A stretch of 64,000 nucleotides of DNA from Roseiarcus sp963833955. Its GTDB lineage: Bacteria > Pseudomonadota > Alphaproteobacteria > Rhizobiales > Beijerinckiaceae. The notes beneath the pieces are model-generated. The model made no database searches, was not told where the DNA came from, and saw nothing but the letters and a program-made list of their open reading frames with translations. A program made the translations under genes and the position numbers. Where the stretch lies: positions 310,001 to 374,000 of the forward strand of contig CAWHZY010000011.1 of NCBI GenBank assembly GCA_963833955.1, read 5' to 3'. Shown piece after piece: positions 1 to 9,609 of this stretch. The stretch's first letter is position 1. Each line of letters begins with the position of its first letter.

Positions 1-1343
1 TCCAGGCCTGAGCGCCGCGAGTCGTCCCCCCACAGGTGGCAGGGCAGGGTGCGCAAATCCCCCGACGGGGTGAGGCACTCGGCGAGGCCGCCGATCTCTT
101 CGGGGCTGACTGCCGAGCGCCGCACGTCCGGGTTACGGCGCAGGACGGCGGCGATCTGGGCTTCGCCCTCCTCGGGTTCGAGCGAACATACGCAATAGAC
201 AATGGCGCCCCCCGGCCGCGCCAGCGCGATCGCCTTGTCGAGCAGGTCCGCCTGCAGCTTGACGAGCGGGGCCAGGTCGCCGTGGCGCTTGATCCAGGCG
301 ACGTCGGGATGGCGGCGGATGGTGCCGGTCGCGCTGCACGGCGCGTCCAGGAGCACGGCGTCAAACGGCGGCGCTTCGAAGATGAGGGCGTCGGCGACCA
401 CGACCTCGGAGTGAAGGCGCAGGCGGGCGAAATTGGCGGCCAGCAACTTGAGCCGCTCGGCCGAGCGATCGACCGTGATGACATCGGCCCCCGCCGCGGC
501 CAGTTCGGCTGCTTTTCCGCCCGGCGCGGCGCAGAGGTCGACGATCCGCATGCCCGGAGCCGGGCGGAGGAGCCTCGCGGGCAACGCGGCGGCGGCGTCC
601 TGCACCCACCATTGACCGTCGGCGTAGCCTTCGAGTTCGGCAATCGGCGCGTGGGTGTCGAGGCGCACCGAGCCGGTCGGCAACACCATTCCCCCGAGCC
701 TCTCCGCCCAACCGGCGGGATCACTCTTCACACTCAGGTCGAGCGTCGGCTCCGAGCGATGCGCTGACGCGATGGCGCGCGCGACGCTCTCGCCATAGGT
801 CGAGCGCCACCGCTGGGCGAGCCACGCTGGCGTGTCGTCGTCGAAGGGATCGGAACTGGCGAGAATGTCATCGCGGTCGCGGGCGATGGCGCGGAGCACC
901 GCATTGGCGAGCGCGGCGAATGGAGCGCTCGACGGTTCGGCGCGGGTCGCCTTCACCGCGAGGTCGACCGCCGCATGGTCGGGAATATCGAGAAACAGGA
1001 TTTGCGCCGCGGCCACGACCAGCGTCCATTCCAGCGCGCCGCCGCGCTTGGGCATCCCCTTTTCCAGTCTCCGCGCCAGCGCCTTGCGGATCGTGCCGAG
1101 CCGGCGCATCGACACCGTGGCGATCGAGCGCGCCAACCCCCGATCGCGCGCGTCGAGGCCGCCTCGTTGCTGGGCGAGATCGGCGGCCAGCCGCTCTTCG
1201 AGCGGCCGCGCCGACGTCAAGGCTTCGGCGACAGCACGCGCAGCCGCCACCCGCGCCGCCAGGCCCGGCGGCGGCGGGGCCGGCGTCTCGGGACGGCCCG
1301 AATGAAACCTACCCGCATGAAACCCGCTCGATTGTCGCGCCAA
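1..1343 (-). CDS. rsmB: 16S rRNA (cytosine-C5) methyltransferase RsmB, C-terminus cut by window edge
   Basis: This is an RsmB/Sun-type enzyme that methylates C5 of a cytosine in 16S rRNA using S-adenosylmethionine. The N-terminal part resembles the NusB-like RNA-binding domain. The catalytic part shows the SAM-binding motif DLCAAPGGKAAELA and the two cysteine motifs DAPCSATGTIRRHPD and YCVCSLEPEEGE typical of the NOL1/NOP2/Sun family. The frame is open to base 1, and only a few C-terminal residues appear to be missing. The start is uncertain: the frame has no ATG before the first conserved residues, so I place it at a TTG (1343-1341). A hidden indel near the N-terminus is possible. The gene diverges from the DUF1674 gene. 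Confidence 0.88.
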   Translation of the reverse strand, partial: MARQSSGFHAGRFHSGRPETPAPPPPGLAARVAAARAVAEALTSARPLEERLAADLAQQRGGLDARDRGLARSIATVSMRRLGTIRKALARRLEKGMPKRGGALEWTLVVAAAQILFLDIPDHAAVDLAVKATRAEPSSAPFAALANAVLRAIARDRDDILASSDPFDDDTPAWLAQRWRSTYGESVARAIASAHRSEPTLDLSVKSDPAGWAERLGGMVLPTGSVRLDTHAPIAELEGYADGQWWVQDAAAALPARLLRPAPGMRIVDLCAAPGGKAAELAAAGADVITVDRSAERLKLLAANFARLRLHSEVVVADALIFEAPPFDAVLLDAPCSATGTIRRHPDVAWIKRHGDLAPLVKLQADLLDKAIALARPGGAIVYCVCSLEPEEGEAQIAAVLRRNPDVRRSAVSPEEIGGLAECLTPSGDLRTLPCHLWGDDSRRSGL

Positions 1344-1460
1344 ACGAGCCTCGCCTCGAATCAGAATTGCCCACCGCCCCAGCGCGGGACTATACGCGAA
1401 ATCTGAGGCGGGCTTGCGTCCGGTTGGCGCGTACGACGGCAACGAGGCTTTAGGCGAGGC

Positions 1461-1694
1461 ATGAGCGACGATCCTGCGGAGTCCGCCGTCGGCCCCAAGC
1501 CCGAGGAGCCGAACGCACGCGAGCTGCCGACCGCGCGCGAGCTGCCGGCGGCGGCGCGGCGGGCGCTCGCGGAAGCGGCGGCGAGGCGCGCCAAGGCCAG
1601 GCCCGAGGTTCCGAACGAGCTCAATGGCCGCGGCGGCCTCGACCCGGCGCGCTATGGCGACTGGGAGGTGAAGGGGCTCGCCAGCGACTTCTAG
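1461..1694 (+). CDS. DUF1674 protein, succinate dehydrogenase assembly factor 4-like
   Basis: The product has 77 residues. The disordered, charged N-terminal half leads into the family signature near the C-terminus, GRGGLDPARYGDWEVKG followed by a terminal DF. DUF1674 proteins are the bacterial relatives of mitochondrial SDHAF4, which helps assemble the flavoprotein subunit of succinate dehydrogenase; that role here is inferred from the family. The gene is divergent from rsmB and is followed by a repeat element. Length is normal for the family. Confidence 0.85.
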   Translation: MSDDPAESAVGPKPEEPNARELPTARELPAAARRALAEAAARRAKARPEVPNELNGRGGLDPARYGDWEVKGLASDF

Positions 1695-2194
1695 ACGAGC
1701 CGACCCCAACCGCGGCCGCGAGACCGGGCCACGACACGCCGACACAACCCAGGCGAGAGTCCACCCGAAAATAAACGCCGATAAACGCTCTTAAACGCTA
1801 CTAAACGTTAGTAAAAATGCTGTCGTTTACTAACGTTTATTTTTTCGAATCGGGACTTTTCAATGGGTTACGGTCGATTCAAATAAGGAATTTTGTCAAA
1901 TAAGGAATTTCCGCCCTTCTTCATCTCAGGTTGTACGCCCGAGCGTGAAATTGCCGCCGTCGACCCGTCCGGCCTATTCTCTCGCCCGAAGCCGAGCGTC
2001 GTCCGTTGTGAGATCGAGTTCGCCATTGCCGACGATCATAGCGGGCATTTCCGCTTTACGCAAGAAAATGCTCGATCAAATCGCGAATGCCATCTGGATC
2101 CCCCGCTCGCGGGGATGACAGGAACAGCTTGGGCCCGCGCCTTCACACGCTGGCGCGGGCGGGGAGCGGCTGCTGTTGGCCGCAACGGCGCCGC
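1695..2194. other. Intergenic region holding repeat copy 1; no convincing gene
   Basis: About 500 bases without a supported gene. The left half holds the 10-bp-period repeat element described separately. The right half contains a short inverted repeat around 2099-2116 of the form CCCCCGCTCGCGGGG, similar to hairpins elsewhere in the window. A 123-codon frame at 1893-2264 overlaps the end of the dienelactone hydrolase gene and has no recognisable features, so I do not call it. Confidence 0.5.
1771..1916. repeat. 10-bp-period direct repeats plus hairpin, copy 1 of a dispersed element
   Basis: Five consecutive decamers with consensus NTAAACGCTN lie at 1771-1780, 1781-1790, 1791-1800, 1801-1810 and 1811-1820 (the last is degenerate). 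The 4th and 5th decamers form the left arm (1802-1815) of a perfect 14-bp inverted repeat whose right arm is 1826-1839, followed by six T (1840-1845). The tail holds the block GACTTTTCAATGGGTTAC and ends near TTCCGCCC. A second copy with the same architecture lies at 31318-31446. The hairpin plus T-run looks like an intrinsic terminator, but the decamer array is not explained by that. Confidence 0.8.
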
Positions 2195-2860
2195 CTACCC
2201 CACATGCTTTTTCAAAAACTCCAGCGTGCGCGTCCAGGCGAGTTTGGCGCTCGGCGCGTCGTAGCTCTCCCGGTGGTCGCAGTTGAACCCGTGATCGGCC
2301 GGATAGATGTGGACATCGACGTCCGGGTGCGCCGCGGCGACTTCCTTCACCCCGGCGATCGGGATGTGCTGGTCCTTGTCGCCGAAATGCAAAAGCGTCG
2401 GGACGCGCGGCTTCAGGTCCTTGAGCCCGATGATTCCGCCGCCGTAATAGCCGACCGCGGCGCCAAGGCCCGAAAGCCGGGCGGCGGCAGACCAGGCGAC
2501 CGTGCCGCCGAGACAGAAGCCGACCACGGCCACCTTGCCGCCTTGCTTCGCGACCTCGATCGCGGCGGCGACATCGCGCAGCACCTGCTCGCGGTCGATC
2601 TTGCCGGCGATCGCCATGCCGCGCGTTCTCGCTTCCACGTCGTAGCCGGTCTCGAAATTGGGCTCGACATGCTCGAAAATCGCCGGCGCGACGGCGAGAT
2701 AGCCCTCGGCCGCGAACCGGTCCGTGACCTGCCGGATATGCGCGTTGACGCCGAAGATCTCCTGGATGACGACGATGCCGCCGCGCGGTTTTCCAGAAGG
2801 ATCGGCGCGCCAGGCTCGAATCGGGCCCGCCCCTTCCGGCTTCAGTTCAATCCAGGCCAT
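2195..2860 (-). CDS. Dienelactone hydrolase family protein
   Basis: The product has 221 residues and an alpha/beta-hydrolase fold of the dienelactone hydrolase family. The expected catalytic triad is visible: Cys116 in GFCLGG, Asp163 in FGDKDQ and His190 in PADHGFN. Such enzymes hydrolyse dienelactones or related esters and lactones in the cytosol; the real substrate cannot be read from the sequence. The start ATG at 2860 is preceded by AAGGAGATCGAAC, a strong ribosome-binding site, so the longer open frame upstream is not used. It lies 28 bases downstream of the EamA gene on the same strand and is probably co-transcribed with it. Confidence 0.88.
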   Translation of the reverse strand: MAWIELKPEGAGPIRAWRADPSGKPRGGIVVIQEIFGVNAHIRQVTDRFAAEGYLAVAPAIFEHVEPNFETGYDVEARTRGMAIAGKIDREQVLRDVAAAIEVAKQGGKVAVVGFCLGGTVAWSAAARLSGLGAAVGYYGGGIIGLKDLKPRVPTLLHFGDKDQHIPIAGVKEVAAAHPDVDVHIYPADHGFNCDHRESYDAPSAKLAWTRTLEFLKKHVG

Positions 2861-2888
2861 GTTCGATCTCCTTGGGTTTATGGGACGC

Positions 2889-3821
2889 TTAGCGCTGAGC
2901 GCCGGCTGCGCCTCTTTGCGCGATGGCGATGCCGCCGACAACTAACAAGAGCGCGAGGACATGATAGAGGGCGAAGGGCTCGCCCAGGATGACGACCGCC
3001 ATGATGGCGCCGAAGATCGGCACCAGATTGACGAACACGCCGGCCCGGCCCGGCCCGATGAGTTCGACCCCGCGCATGAAGGTGAGCTGCGCGAGGAAGG
3101 CCGGCCCGAGCGCCGCGAAGGCGAGCGCCAGAAGGCCGCGCGCGGTCGGCCAGACGAATGCGCCAGACAGGATTTCCCAGATCATCAGCGGAACGGAGGT
3201 GATGAAGGCGGCGACAGCCATGCCCGCCAGCATGCTGACCCCCGATACGTGAGGCCGCTGGCGAAGGCCAATGGTGTAGCCGGCATAGAGCACCGCGGCC
3301 ACGACCATCATCACATCACCGCTATTGAAGGCGAGCGCCGCCAACCGCCGTGGATCGCCTTGCGCGGCGATCACGCCCACGCCGAACATGGTGACGAGGG
3401 CGCCGAGCGCCTGCAACGCGGTGAACCGCAGCCCGAGAAAAATACGCGCGCCAATCAGGACGAGCGCCGGGATGGCGCCCTGAATGATCGAGAGATTGAG
3501 CGCGCTCGTCCGATGGGCGGCGACGTAGAAGAGCGCGACGAAGACCGTGTATCCGGCCGCGCCCATCACCGCGAGGTAGACCCAGCGCGCCCGCAAGGCG
3601 GGCCAGTCCTGGCGCAGCGAAGGGCGGGCTGCGATCAGAATGGGAATGAGCGCGACGGCCCACCTGAGGCAGGTCAAAGTCATCGGCCCGATCTGGCCGA
3701 CCGCGAACCGGCCGACGACCGAATGGGCGCCCCAGACCAGCGTCGTAAAGACGAGCAAAAGGATCGGGTTCGCCCAGGCCGATTGCATGAGCCCGGTCCT
3801 TGGCGCGGTCGCGTCGGTCAT
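2889..3821 (-). CDS. EamA/DMT-family transporter
   Basis: The product has 310 residues and about ten hydrophobic segments arranged as two EamA repeats, as in drug/metabolite transporter superfamily exporters. The first repeat begins with NPILLLVFTTLVWGAHSVVG, a characteristic start. It is an inner-membrane permease, probably an exporter of a small metabolite or amino acid; the substrate is unknown. The start MTDATAP is chosen because the hydrophobic domain begins shortly after it. The gene lies between a LysR regulator and a hydrolase, all on the minus strand, suggesting a small regulated unit. Confidence 0.85.
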   Translation of the reverse strand: MTDATAPRTGLMQSAWANPILLLVFTTLVWGAHSVVGRFAVGQIGPMTLTCLRWAVALIPILIAARPSLRQDWPALRARWVYLAVMGAAGYTVFVALFYVAAHRTSALNLSIIQGAIPALVLIGARIFLGLRFTALQALGALVTMFGVGVIAAQGDPRRLAALAFNSGDVMMVVAAVLYAGYTIGLRQRPHVSGVSMLAGMAVAAFITSVPLMIWEILSGAFVWPTARGLLALAFAALGPAFLAQLTFMRGVELIGPGRAGVFVNLVPIFGAIMAVVILGEPFALYHVLALLLVVGGIAIAQRGAAGAQR

Positions 3822-3991
3822 GACTAGCTTCGAGGGCTTCGAGGAGCGCCCGAAATTCACAGAGCGGCTGGAAATGGGCCGGGCGAGAACGGGACGAGGC
3901 CCGAAATAGGCCCAGCCGGGACGGAAGGCAAATTCCGGAGCGCGGACGGCAGCAAAAAGGATGGTTTCGACCGGGACGGACCGGACCGCGC

Positions 3992-4867
3992 TCAGGCGGC
4001 CCGGCGCGCCTCGGAGACAATGGTTTCGCGGATCGCATCGGCCAGCGCCTTGGCCTCCTCGCTCGGACGGCCCGGCGCGTGGATGAGGCCCATGCGGTTC
4101 AAGGGCAAATCCGGCAGTCCCTCGGCGCGCCCGAGGCGCTTGAGGCCGGGACCGACCAGCGACGCAGGCAGGATGGTCGCCGCCAGTCCGGCGCGCAGGA
4201 CAGTCCCGATCGCGCTGAAGTTCTTGGAGTAGACCCGCGCCCGCGTGACGCCGGCCGCCACTGTGGTCAGCGCCTGCTCGGTCGCGCGCCGCCAGCAACA
4301 GGTCGTGCTGCCGAGCGCGAGCGGGATTGGCGTTCCCTCCTCCACCTGGAATCGCTCGGAGGCGACCCAGACCAGGGGCTCCTCGCGCAGAAGTTCAAGA
4401 CCTTTCAGGCCCTCGTAGTCGGTGATCAAGGCGAGATCGAGCGCGCCCGCGGCGACCTGAGGCGCAAGCTCGGTTGACGCCTCGCAGACGACCGAGACCT
4501 CGACCAGCGGGTGACGGCGATTGAAGCGCGCCAGGATGTCGGCCAGGAAAAATTCCGCGTAGTCGTCTGGAATGCCGAGCCGCGCCGCGCCCCTCAGGCC
4601 CTTGCGCGACAGCGCGGCAAATGCGCCCGCTTCGACCTGGACGATGCGGCGGGCGAATTCGATCAGCTTCTCCCCCTCGTCCGTCAGGCGCGCGCCACGT
4701 CCCTGCTTCACGAACAGGGTGCAGCTCAATTGCTCCTCGAGACGGCGGACATGCATCGAGACGGCGGATTGCGTCTTGTGCACCCGCTCGGCCGCCTTGG
4801 TGAACGAGCCGGAATCGACGATGGCGAGGAAAGATCGAAGCTGGTCGGTGTCGAGCATGGGACTCAT
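3992..4867 (-). CDS. LysR-family transcriptional regulator
   Basis: The product has 291 residues. An N-terminal winged helix-turn-helix (about residues 5-65, with LRSFLAIVDSGSFTKAAERV and QSAVSMHVRRLEEQL) is followed by a periplasmic-binding-protein-like effector domain. Members act as tetrameric activators or repressors responding to a small ligand. It is transcribed towards the EamA exporter and diverges from the DUF1127 gene; control of the exporter or hydrolase is plausible but inferred. A second in-frame ATG at 4858 is an alternative start. Confidence 0.9.
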   Translation of the reverse strand: MSPMLDTDQLRSFLAIVDSGSFTKAAERVHKTQSAVSMHVRRLEEQLSCTLFVKQGRGARLTDEGEKLIEFARRIVQVEAGAFAALSRKGLRGAARLGIPDDYAEFFLADILARFNRRHPLVEVSVVCEASTELAPQVAAGALDLALITDYEGLKGLELLREEPLVWVASERFQVEEGTPIPLALGSTTCCWRRATEQALTTVAAGVTRARVYSKNFSAIGTVLRAGLAATILPASLVGPGLKRLGRAEGLPDLPLNRMGLIHAPGRPSEEAKALADAIRETIVSEARRAA

Positions 4868-5029
4868 CCGAAATTTTGATCGGATACTCTACAAACATTC
4901 GTTGGACCGATCAATGGCGCTCACCATATAAGTCGGCATCCCGAGATAACCATCCCGAGATTGAAGGACCTCACGACGGCGCGGGTTCGCGCCGAACGGA
5001 GACTTGTCCGCGAAATTAAGGTGACGAAC

Positions 5030-5299
5030 ATGGTTGTGAGACTTTCACATACGGGCTCCGCGCGAATGAAGGCCTTGTGGCGCGTCTTGGCTTGGCCGGT
5101 GCGGGTCAGCGCGGCGCGGCGCACGATGTTTCAACTGGCGCAAATGTCGGAGCACCAGCTGCGCGACATCGGCCTGACCGCATCCGACGTCAACGACGCG
5201 ACAGCGCTGCCTCTGGACGCCGACCCCTCGAGCCTGCTCGTTAAGCGACGGGCCTGGCGCGAACGGACACGTGGCCGGGAGACCCATCTCGCGGCCTGA
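5030..5299 (+). CDS. DUF1127 (YjiS-like) small protein
   Basis: The product has 89 residues. The C-terminal half carries the DUF1127 signature LAQMSEHQLRDIGLTASDV. DUF1127 proteins are small, arginine-rich proteins common in alphaproteobacteria; some bind RNA or take part in phosphate, carbon or stress responses, but the function of this one is unknown. The ATG at 5030 has AAGGTGA seven bases upstream, which favours it over the longer frame starting at 4961. The gene is divergent from the LysR gene. Confidence 0.75.
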   Translation: MVVRLSHTGSARMKALWRVLAWPVRVSAARRTMFQLAQMSEHQLRDIGLTASDVNDATALPLDADPSSLLVKRRAWRERTRGRETHLAA

Positions 5300-5380
5300 T
5301 GAAATCGCGGCTCCACAAAGGCGGAGAAAAGGTCTAGGACGTGCGTCTCTGACCTTCCAACGCCTTTGCGGAGCTCTTCC

Positions 5381-6979
<1,599 letters not shown>

Positions 6980-7014
6980 GGCGGCTTGCCGGAAGCAAGC
7001 GAGGGAGGAACACG

Positions 7015-7305
7015 ATGGCCAAAGCCTATTGGATCTCGACATACCGTTCGGTCAGCAACCCGGATGCGCTGGCGGCCTACGCCAAGCTCGCCGGGCCGGC
7101 GCTAACCGGCGCAGGCGGGCGTTTTCTGGCGCGTGGAACGCCGGCGCAGGTCTATGAGGCCGGCATCCAGCAGCGCACGGTGCTGCTCGAATTTGACAGC
7201 GTGGAAGCGGCCCGGGCGGCGCATGACAGCCCGGCCTATCAAGAAGCGCTGGCCGCGCTGGCCGGCGGAGCCGACCGCGAGATCCGCATCGTCGAAGGGG
7301 TGTAG
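7015..7305 (+). CDS. DUF1330 domain protein
   Basis: The product has 96 residues and matches the DUF1330 pattern, a ferredoxin-like dimeric alpha/beta barrel, beginning AKAYWISTYRSVSNPDALAAY and ending with a short strand around IRIVEGV. The molecular function of the family is not established. The start has GAGGGAGGAACACG directly upstream. It follows aceB closely and may be co-transcribed with it. Confidence 0.85.
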   Translation: MAKAYWISTYRSVSNPDALAAYAKLAGPALTGAGGRFLARGTPAQVYEAGIQQRTVLLEFDSVEAARAAHDSPAYQEALAALAGGADREIRIVEGV

Positions 7306-7326
7306 AGGCGCTCCGCAGGCGCGCGC

Positions 7327-7779
7327 TCACATTCCGTAGCCGCGCGCCATCGCCGCGGCGCAAAGCGGAATGAGGGCGAAGAGACCGGCCTCGACATACA
7401 AGGCCTGACGCAATTGCTTGATCTCGTCCGCCGGCGGCCGGAAGGTGGGATCGGCGCGCACGCGCCGGCGCCAGCCGATGTACAGCATGGTCGGCGCGAC
7501 CGAGACGAGGCCGACCCCGACGAACAGCGCCATCTTGGCCCAGAAGAAGAAGTTGGCCGAATAATAGGCGTATCCCTTGGCGCCGAAGATAACGCGCAGC
7601 ACCCCGGCCGCGACAACGAGCGCGGCCAGGATACCGAACCAGGGGTCGATGCGCGCAATTCTGAGCACCAGGCGGTCGTCGATCGCCCCTGCGGTGAGAA
7701 AAATCTCCGCCGACAGGATTGCGGCGAGCGAAAAGACCGCGAGATGATGGAAGCTCGCGAGCAGCCAGTCGACGAACAT
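7327..7779 (-). CDS. DUF2214 family membrane protein
   Basis: The product has 150 residues and four predicted transmembrane segments, starting with MFVDWLLASFHHLAVFSLAA. The conserved histidine pair in FHH and the WAKMALFVGVGLVS segment fit the DUF2214 family of inner-membrane proteins of unknown function. The ATG at 7779 has TTTGGAGAGTTT upstream, so longer versions are rejected. It converges with the DUF1330 gene and diverges from rplU. Confidence 0.82.
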   Translation of the reverse strand: MFVDWLLASFHHLAVFSLAAILSAEIFLTAGAIDDRLVLRIARIDPWFGILAALVVAAGVLRVIFGAKGYAYYSANFFFWAKMALFVGVGLVSVAPTMLYIGWRRRVRADPTFRPPADEIKQLRQALYVEAGLFALIPLCAAAMARGYGM

Positions 7780-7854
7780 AAACTCTCCAAACGGCTCTGA
7801 CGCCCAACCGTAACTGCGCCTGTCAGGCGCCGCCGGCAAGGCGCGCCAAAGCGA

Positions 7855-7883
7855 TTGACTTTGACCGAAGCTCCCCCTATAGG
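7855..7883 (+). promoter_or_regulatory. Sigma-70-type promoter of rplU-rpmA
   Basis: A TTGACT hexamer at 7855-7860 and TATAGG at 7878-7883 are separated by 17 bases, close to the housekeeping promoter consensus. The position upstream of rplU, with a leader of about 165 bases, fits a strong ribosomal-protein promoter. Assignment is by sequence only. Confidence 0.65.
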
Positions 7884-7896
7884 CTCGCCCTGCTCC

Positions 7897-7918
7897 AGCG
7901 CGGCCGCAAAGCCGCGCT
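7897..7918 (+). promoter_or_regulatory. Hairpin in the rplU leader
   Basis: An 8-bp perfect stem, AGCGCGGC (7897-7904) and GCCGCGCT (7911-7918), encloses a 6-base loop and is followed by TTTGGTTTTGAG. It lies between the rplU promoter and the rplU start, so it could be an attenuator or an L21 leader element that binds the product protein. That role is inferred. Confidence 0.5.
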
Positions 7919-8054
7919 TTTGGTTTTGAGCCCCTGAGCTCAGAACTCGGGCAACAAGCCGCGGTTCGCGAGAGCCGCATTTTCGGTCAACTGCCAAAAA
8001 GCCGGCCGCGCATGGCTCATGTGTAGCGAGCCGGGTGGAACACGGGAAAGAACG

Positions 8055-8411
8055 ATGTTCGCAGTCATCAAGACCGGCGGCAAGCAATACAAGGTCGCCG
8101 CCGAGGATACGATCACAGTCATGACCCTGCCCGGCGAAGCCGGCGCGAGGATCGTGTTCGACGAAGTGCTGGCTTTGTTCGACGGCGCGACCAATCACGT
8201 TGGCGCGCCGCGGGTCGCTGGCGCAAGCGTGGTCGGCGAGATCGTCGAGCAGGCGAGGGGCCCGAAGGTTTACGCCTTCAAGAAGCGCCGCCGCAAGAAC
8301 TCGAAGCGCAAGCGCGGCCATAAGCAGGACCTGACGATCGTGCGCGTGACCGATATCCTGACCGGCGGCGCGGCCCCGGCGAGCGCGGCGGCGGCTTCGG
8401 CGAGCGAATAG
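8055..8411 (+). CDS. rplU: 50S ribosomal protein L21
   Basis: The product has 118 residues and the L21 hallmarks: N-terminal MFAVIKTGGKQYKV and the basic segment KVYAFKKRRRKNSKRKRGHK that binds 23S rRNA. A short alanine/serine-rich C-terminal tail is common in alphaproteobacteria. The start at 8055 is fixed by homology and follows GGGAAAGAACG. It is the first gene of the rplU-rpmA pair. Confidence 0.97.
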   Translation: MFAVIKTGGKQYKVAAEDTITVMTLPGEAGARIVFDEVLALFDGATNHVGAPRVAGASVVGEIVEQARGPKVYAFKKRRRKNSKRKRGHKQDLTIVRVTDILTGGAAPASAAAASASE

Positions 8412-8432
8412 GTCAGAGCGATCAATTTCCCG

Positions 8433-8448
8433 GCGCGTTCGAACGCGC
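8433..8448. repeat. Perfect 16-bp palindrome between rplU and rpmA
   Basis: GCGCGTTCGAACGCGC is a perfect palindrome, immediately followed by TATAGGG, which resembles a -10 hexamer. It may be an operator or processing site between the two ribosomal genes. No function can be assigned from sequence alone. Confidence 0.4.
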
Positions 8449-8513
8449 TATAGGGTGGTTCAAGGTTGGCGGGCTCTCAAGCGCCCGCCGCAGCAAGTTT
8501 CGGAGCGAAGATC

Positions 8514-8780
8514 ATGGCTCACAAAAAGGCAGGCGGTTCGTCGCGCAACGGCCGCGATTCGGCTGGCCGGCGCTTGGGCGTGAAGAAGTTCGGCGGCGAG
8601 CAGGTCATTGGCGGCATGATTCTTGTACGCCAACGAGGAACCAAATTTCACGCGGGTCGAAATGTTGGCCTTGGCACCGACCATACGTTGTTCGCCACCG
8701 CCGCCGGTGAAGTCGCTTTTGAGCGAAAAGGCGACGGACGCCAATATGTATCGGTACGCGCAATTAGCATTTCAGAATAA
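8514..8780 (+). CDS. rpmA: 50S ribosomal protein L27
   Basis: The product has 88 residues and the conserved N-terminus MAHKKAGGSSRNGRDSAGRR that reaches the peptidyl-transferase centre. The central RQRGTKFHAGRNVG segment is also typical. The start at 8514 is fixed by homology, with GGAGCGAAGATC upstream. The gene follows rplU and is probably on the same transcript. Confidence 0.97.
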   Translation: MAHKKAGGSSRNGRDSAGRRLGVKKFGGEQVIGGMILVRQRGTKFHAGRNVGLGTDHTLFATAAGEVAFERKGDGRQYVSVRAISISE

Positions 8781-8811
8781 AGCGGGGAGCAAGACGAGAA
8801 CCCCGCTTCGG
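8779..8811 (+). terminator. Possible terminator hairpin after rpmA
   Basis: AAGCGGGG just after the rpmA stop pairs with CCCCGCTT about 15 bases later. No T-run follows, so it may be a transcript-end stabiliser or a weak terminator rather than a classical intrinsic terminator. Confidence 0.4.
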
Positions 8812-8963
8812 CGAAAAGCCCCCGCGGACGTTCTCGAAAGACCAGAAATTTCGAGATGAGACAAAAGGCCGAAGTGCCTGCTCAATCGTCCGGTAAGCGA
8901 AGCTTACAAAGGGGATGCGGTCGCCGCGTCCCCTTCGTCATTTTTGGCCCCGTGAATGGGGCG

Positions 8964-9596
8964 ATGACCGGTGATTTCATGTTTCCCGATCTGGCACGAG
9001 ACGATGTGTTCCGGCTTGAGACGCCGCGGCTCTGGCTGCGCTGGCCCCGAATCTGCGACGCCGCGTCGATCCACAAATTCTGCAGCCGATGGGAAGTCGC
9101 GCGCTATACGGCTCGCATTCCCCATCCCTATCCGGCAGGCTCGGCGGAGCGATTCATCTACGCCGCGCGTGAAGCGAACTCCGCTGGACGTGACATGACC
9201 TTGGTGATGACGCCCATCCGAGGCAAAAGCGACGCCATTGGTTCGATCAGCCTCGAATCGCGTGGCACGGAGCGCTTGGCGCTCGGCTTTGCGCTGGCGC
9301 CCGAGGCCTGGGGTAAGGGACTTGCGACCGAGGCGGCGGAAGCGATGATCGACGCAGCCTTCGCGCTGACCCGCACGGTCGAGATCCTGGCCAGCGTCAG
9401 GGTGGAGAACGAGGCCTCGCAGACGGTTCTCGGAAAGTGCGGGTTCGCGCGCATGGGCACGGGGCTGCAGGGCGCGCCGGCGCGCGGGGGCTTGGTCGAA
9501 TGCCACTCCTTCCGCCTTGCCCGGGCGGATTGGACCGGCGTCGGCGCGCCGAGGGTTAAGTCAGCGGCGCGGGTCGAACTGGCGCGCGCTCCGTGA
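8964..9596 (+). CDS. GNAT-family N-acetyltransferase
   Basis: The product has about 210 residues. A RimJ-like pattern starts with RLETPRLWLRWPRICDAASI and includes the acetyl-CoA pyrophosphate-binding loop APEAWGKGLATEAAEAMID. It transfers an acetyl group from acetyl-CoA to an amine or protein N-terminus; the substrate is unknown. One or two such genes commonly sit between rpmA and obgE in Hyphomicrobiales. The start is uncertain: ATGs at 8964 and 8979 are both possible, and the open frame extends to 8856. Confidence 0.82.
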   Translation: MTGDFMFPDLARDDVFRLETPRLWLRWPRICDAASIHKFCSRWEVARYTARIPHPYPAGSAERFIYAAREANSAGRDMTLVMTPIRGKSDAIGSISLESRGTERLALGFALAPEAWGKGLATEAAEAMIDAAFALTRTVEILASVRVENEASQTVLGKCGFARMGTGLQGAPARGGLVECHSFRLARADWTGVGAPRVKSAARVELARAP

Positions 9597-9609
9597 TAGG
9601 GAGCTTCAG

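Noticed and set aside
2094..2116. CCCCCGCTCGCGGGG as a terminator of the dienelactone hydrolase gene
   Set aside because: It lies about 80 bases after the stop and has no T-run on that strand. It fits better as a short relative of the dispersed hairpin seen at 12868-12893.
1893..2264. 123-codon frame after the first repeat element
   Set aside because: It starts in the repeat, crosses a palindrome and overlaps the dienelactone hydrolase gene end. Composition and content do not look like a protein.
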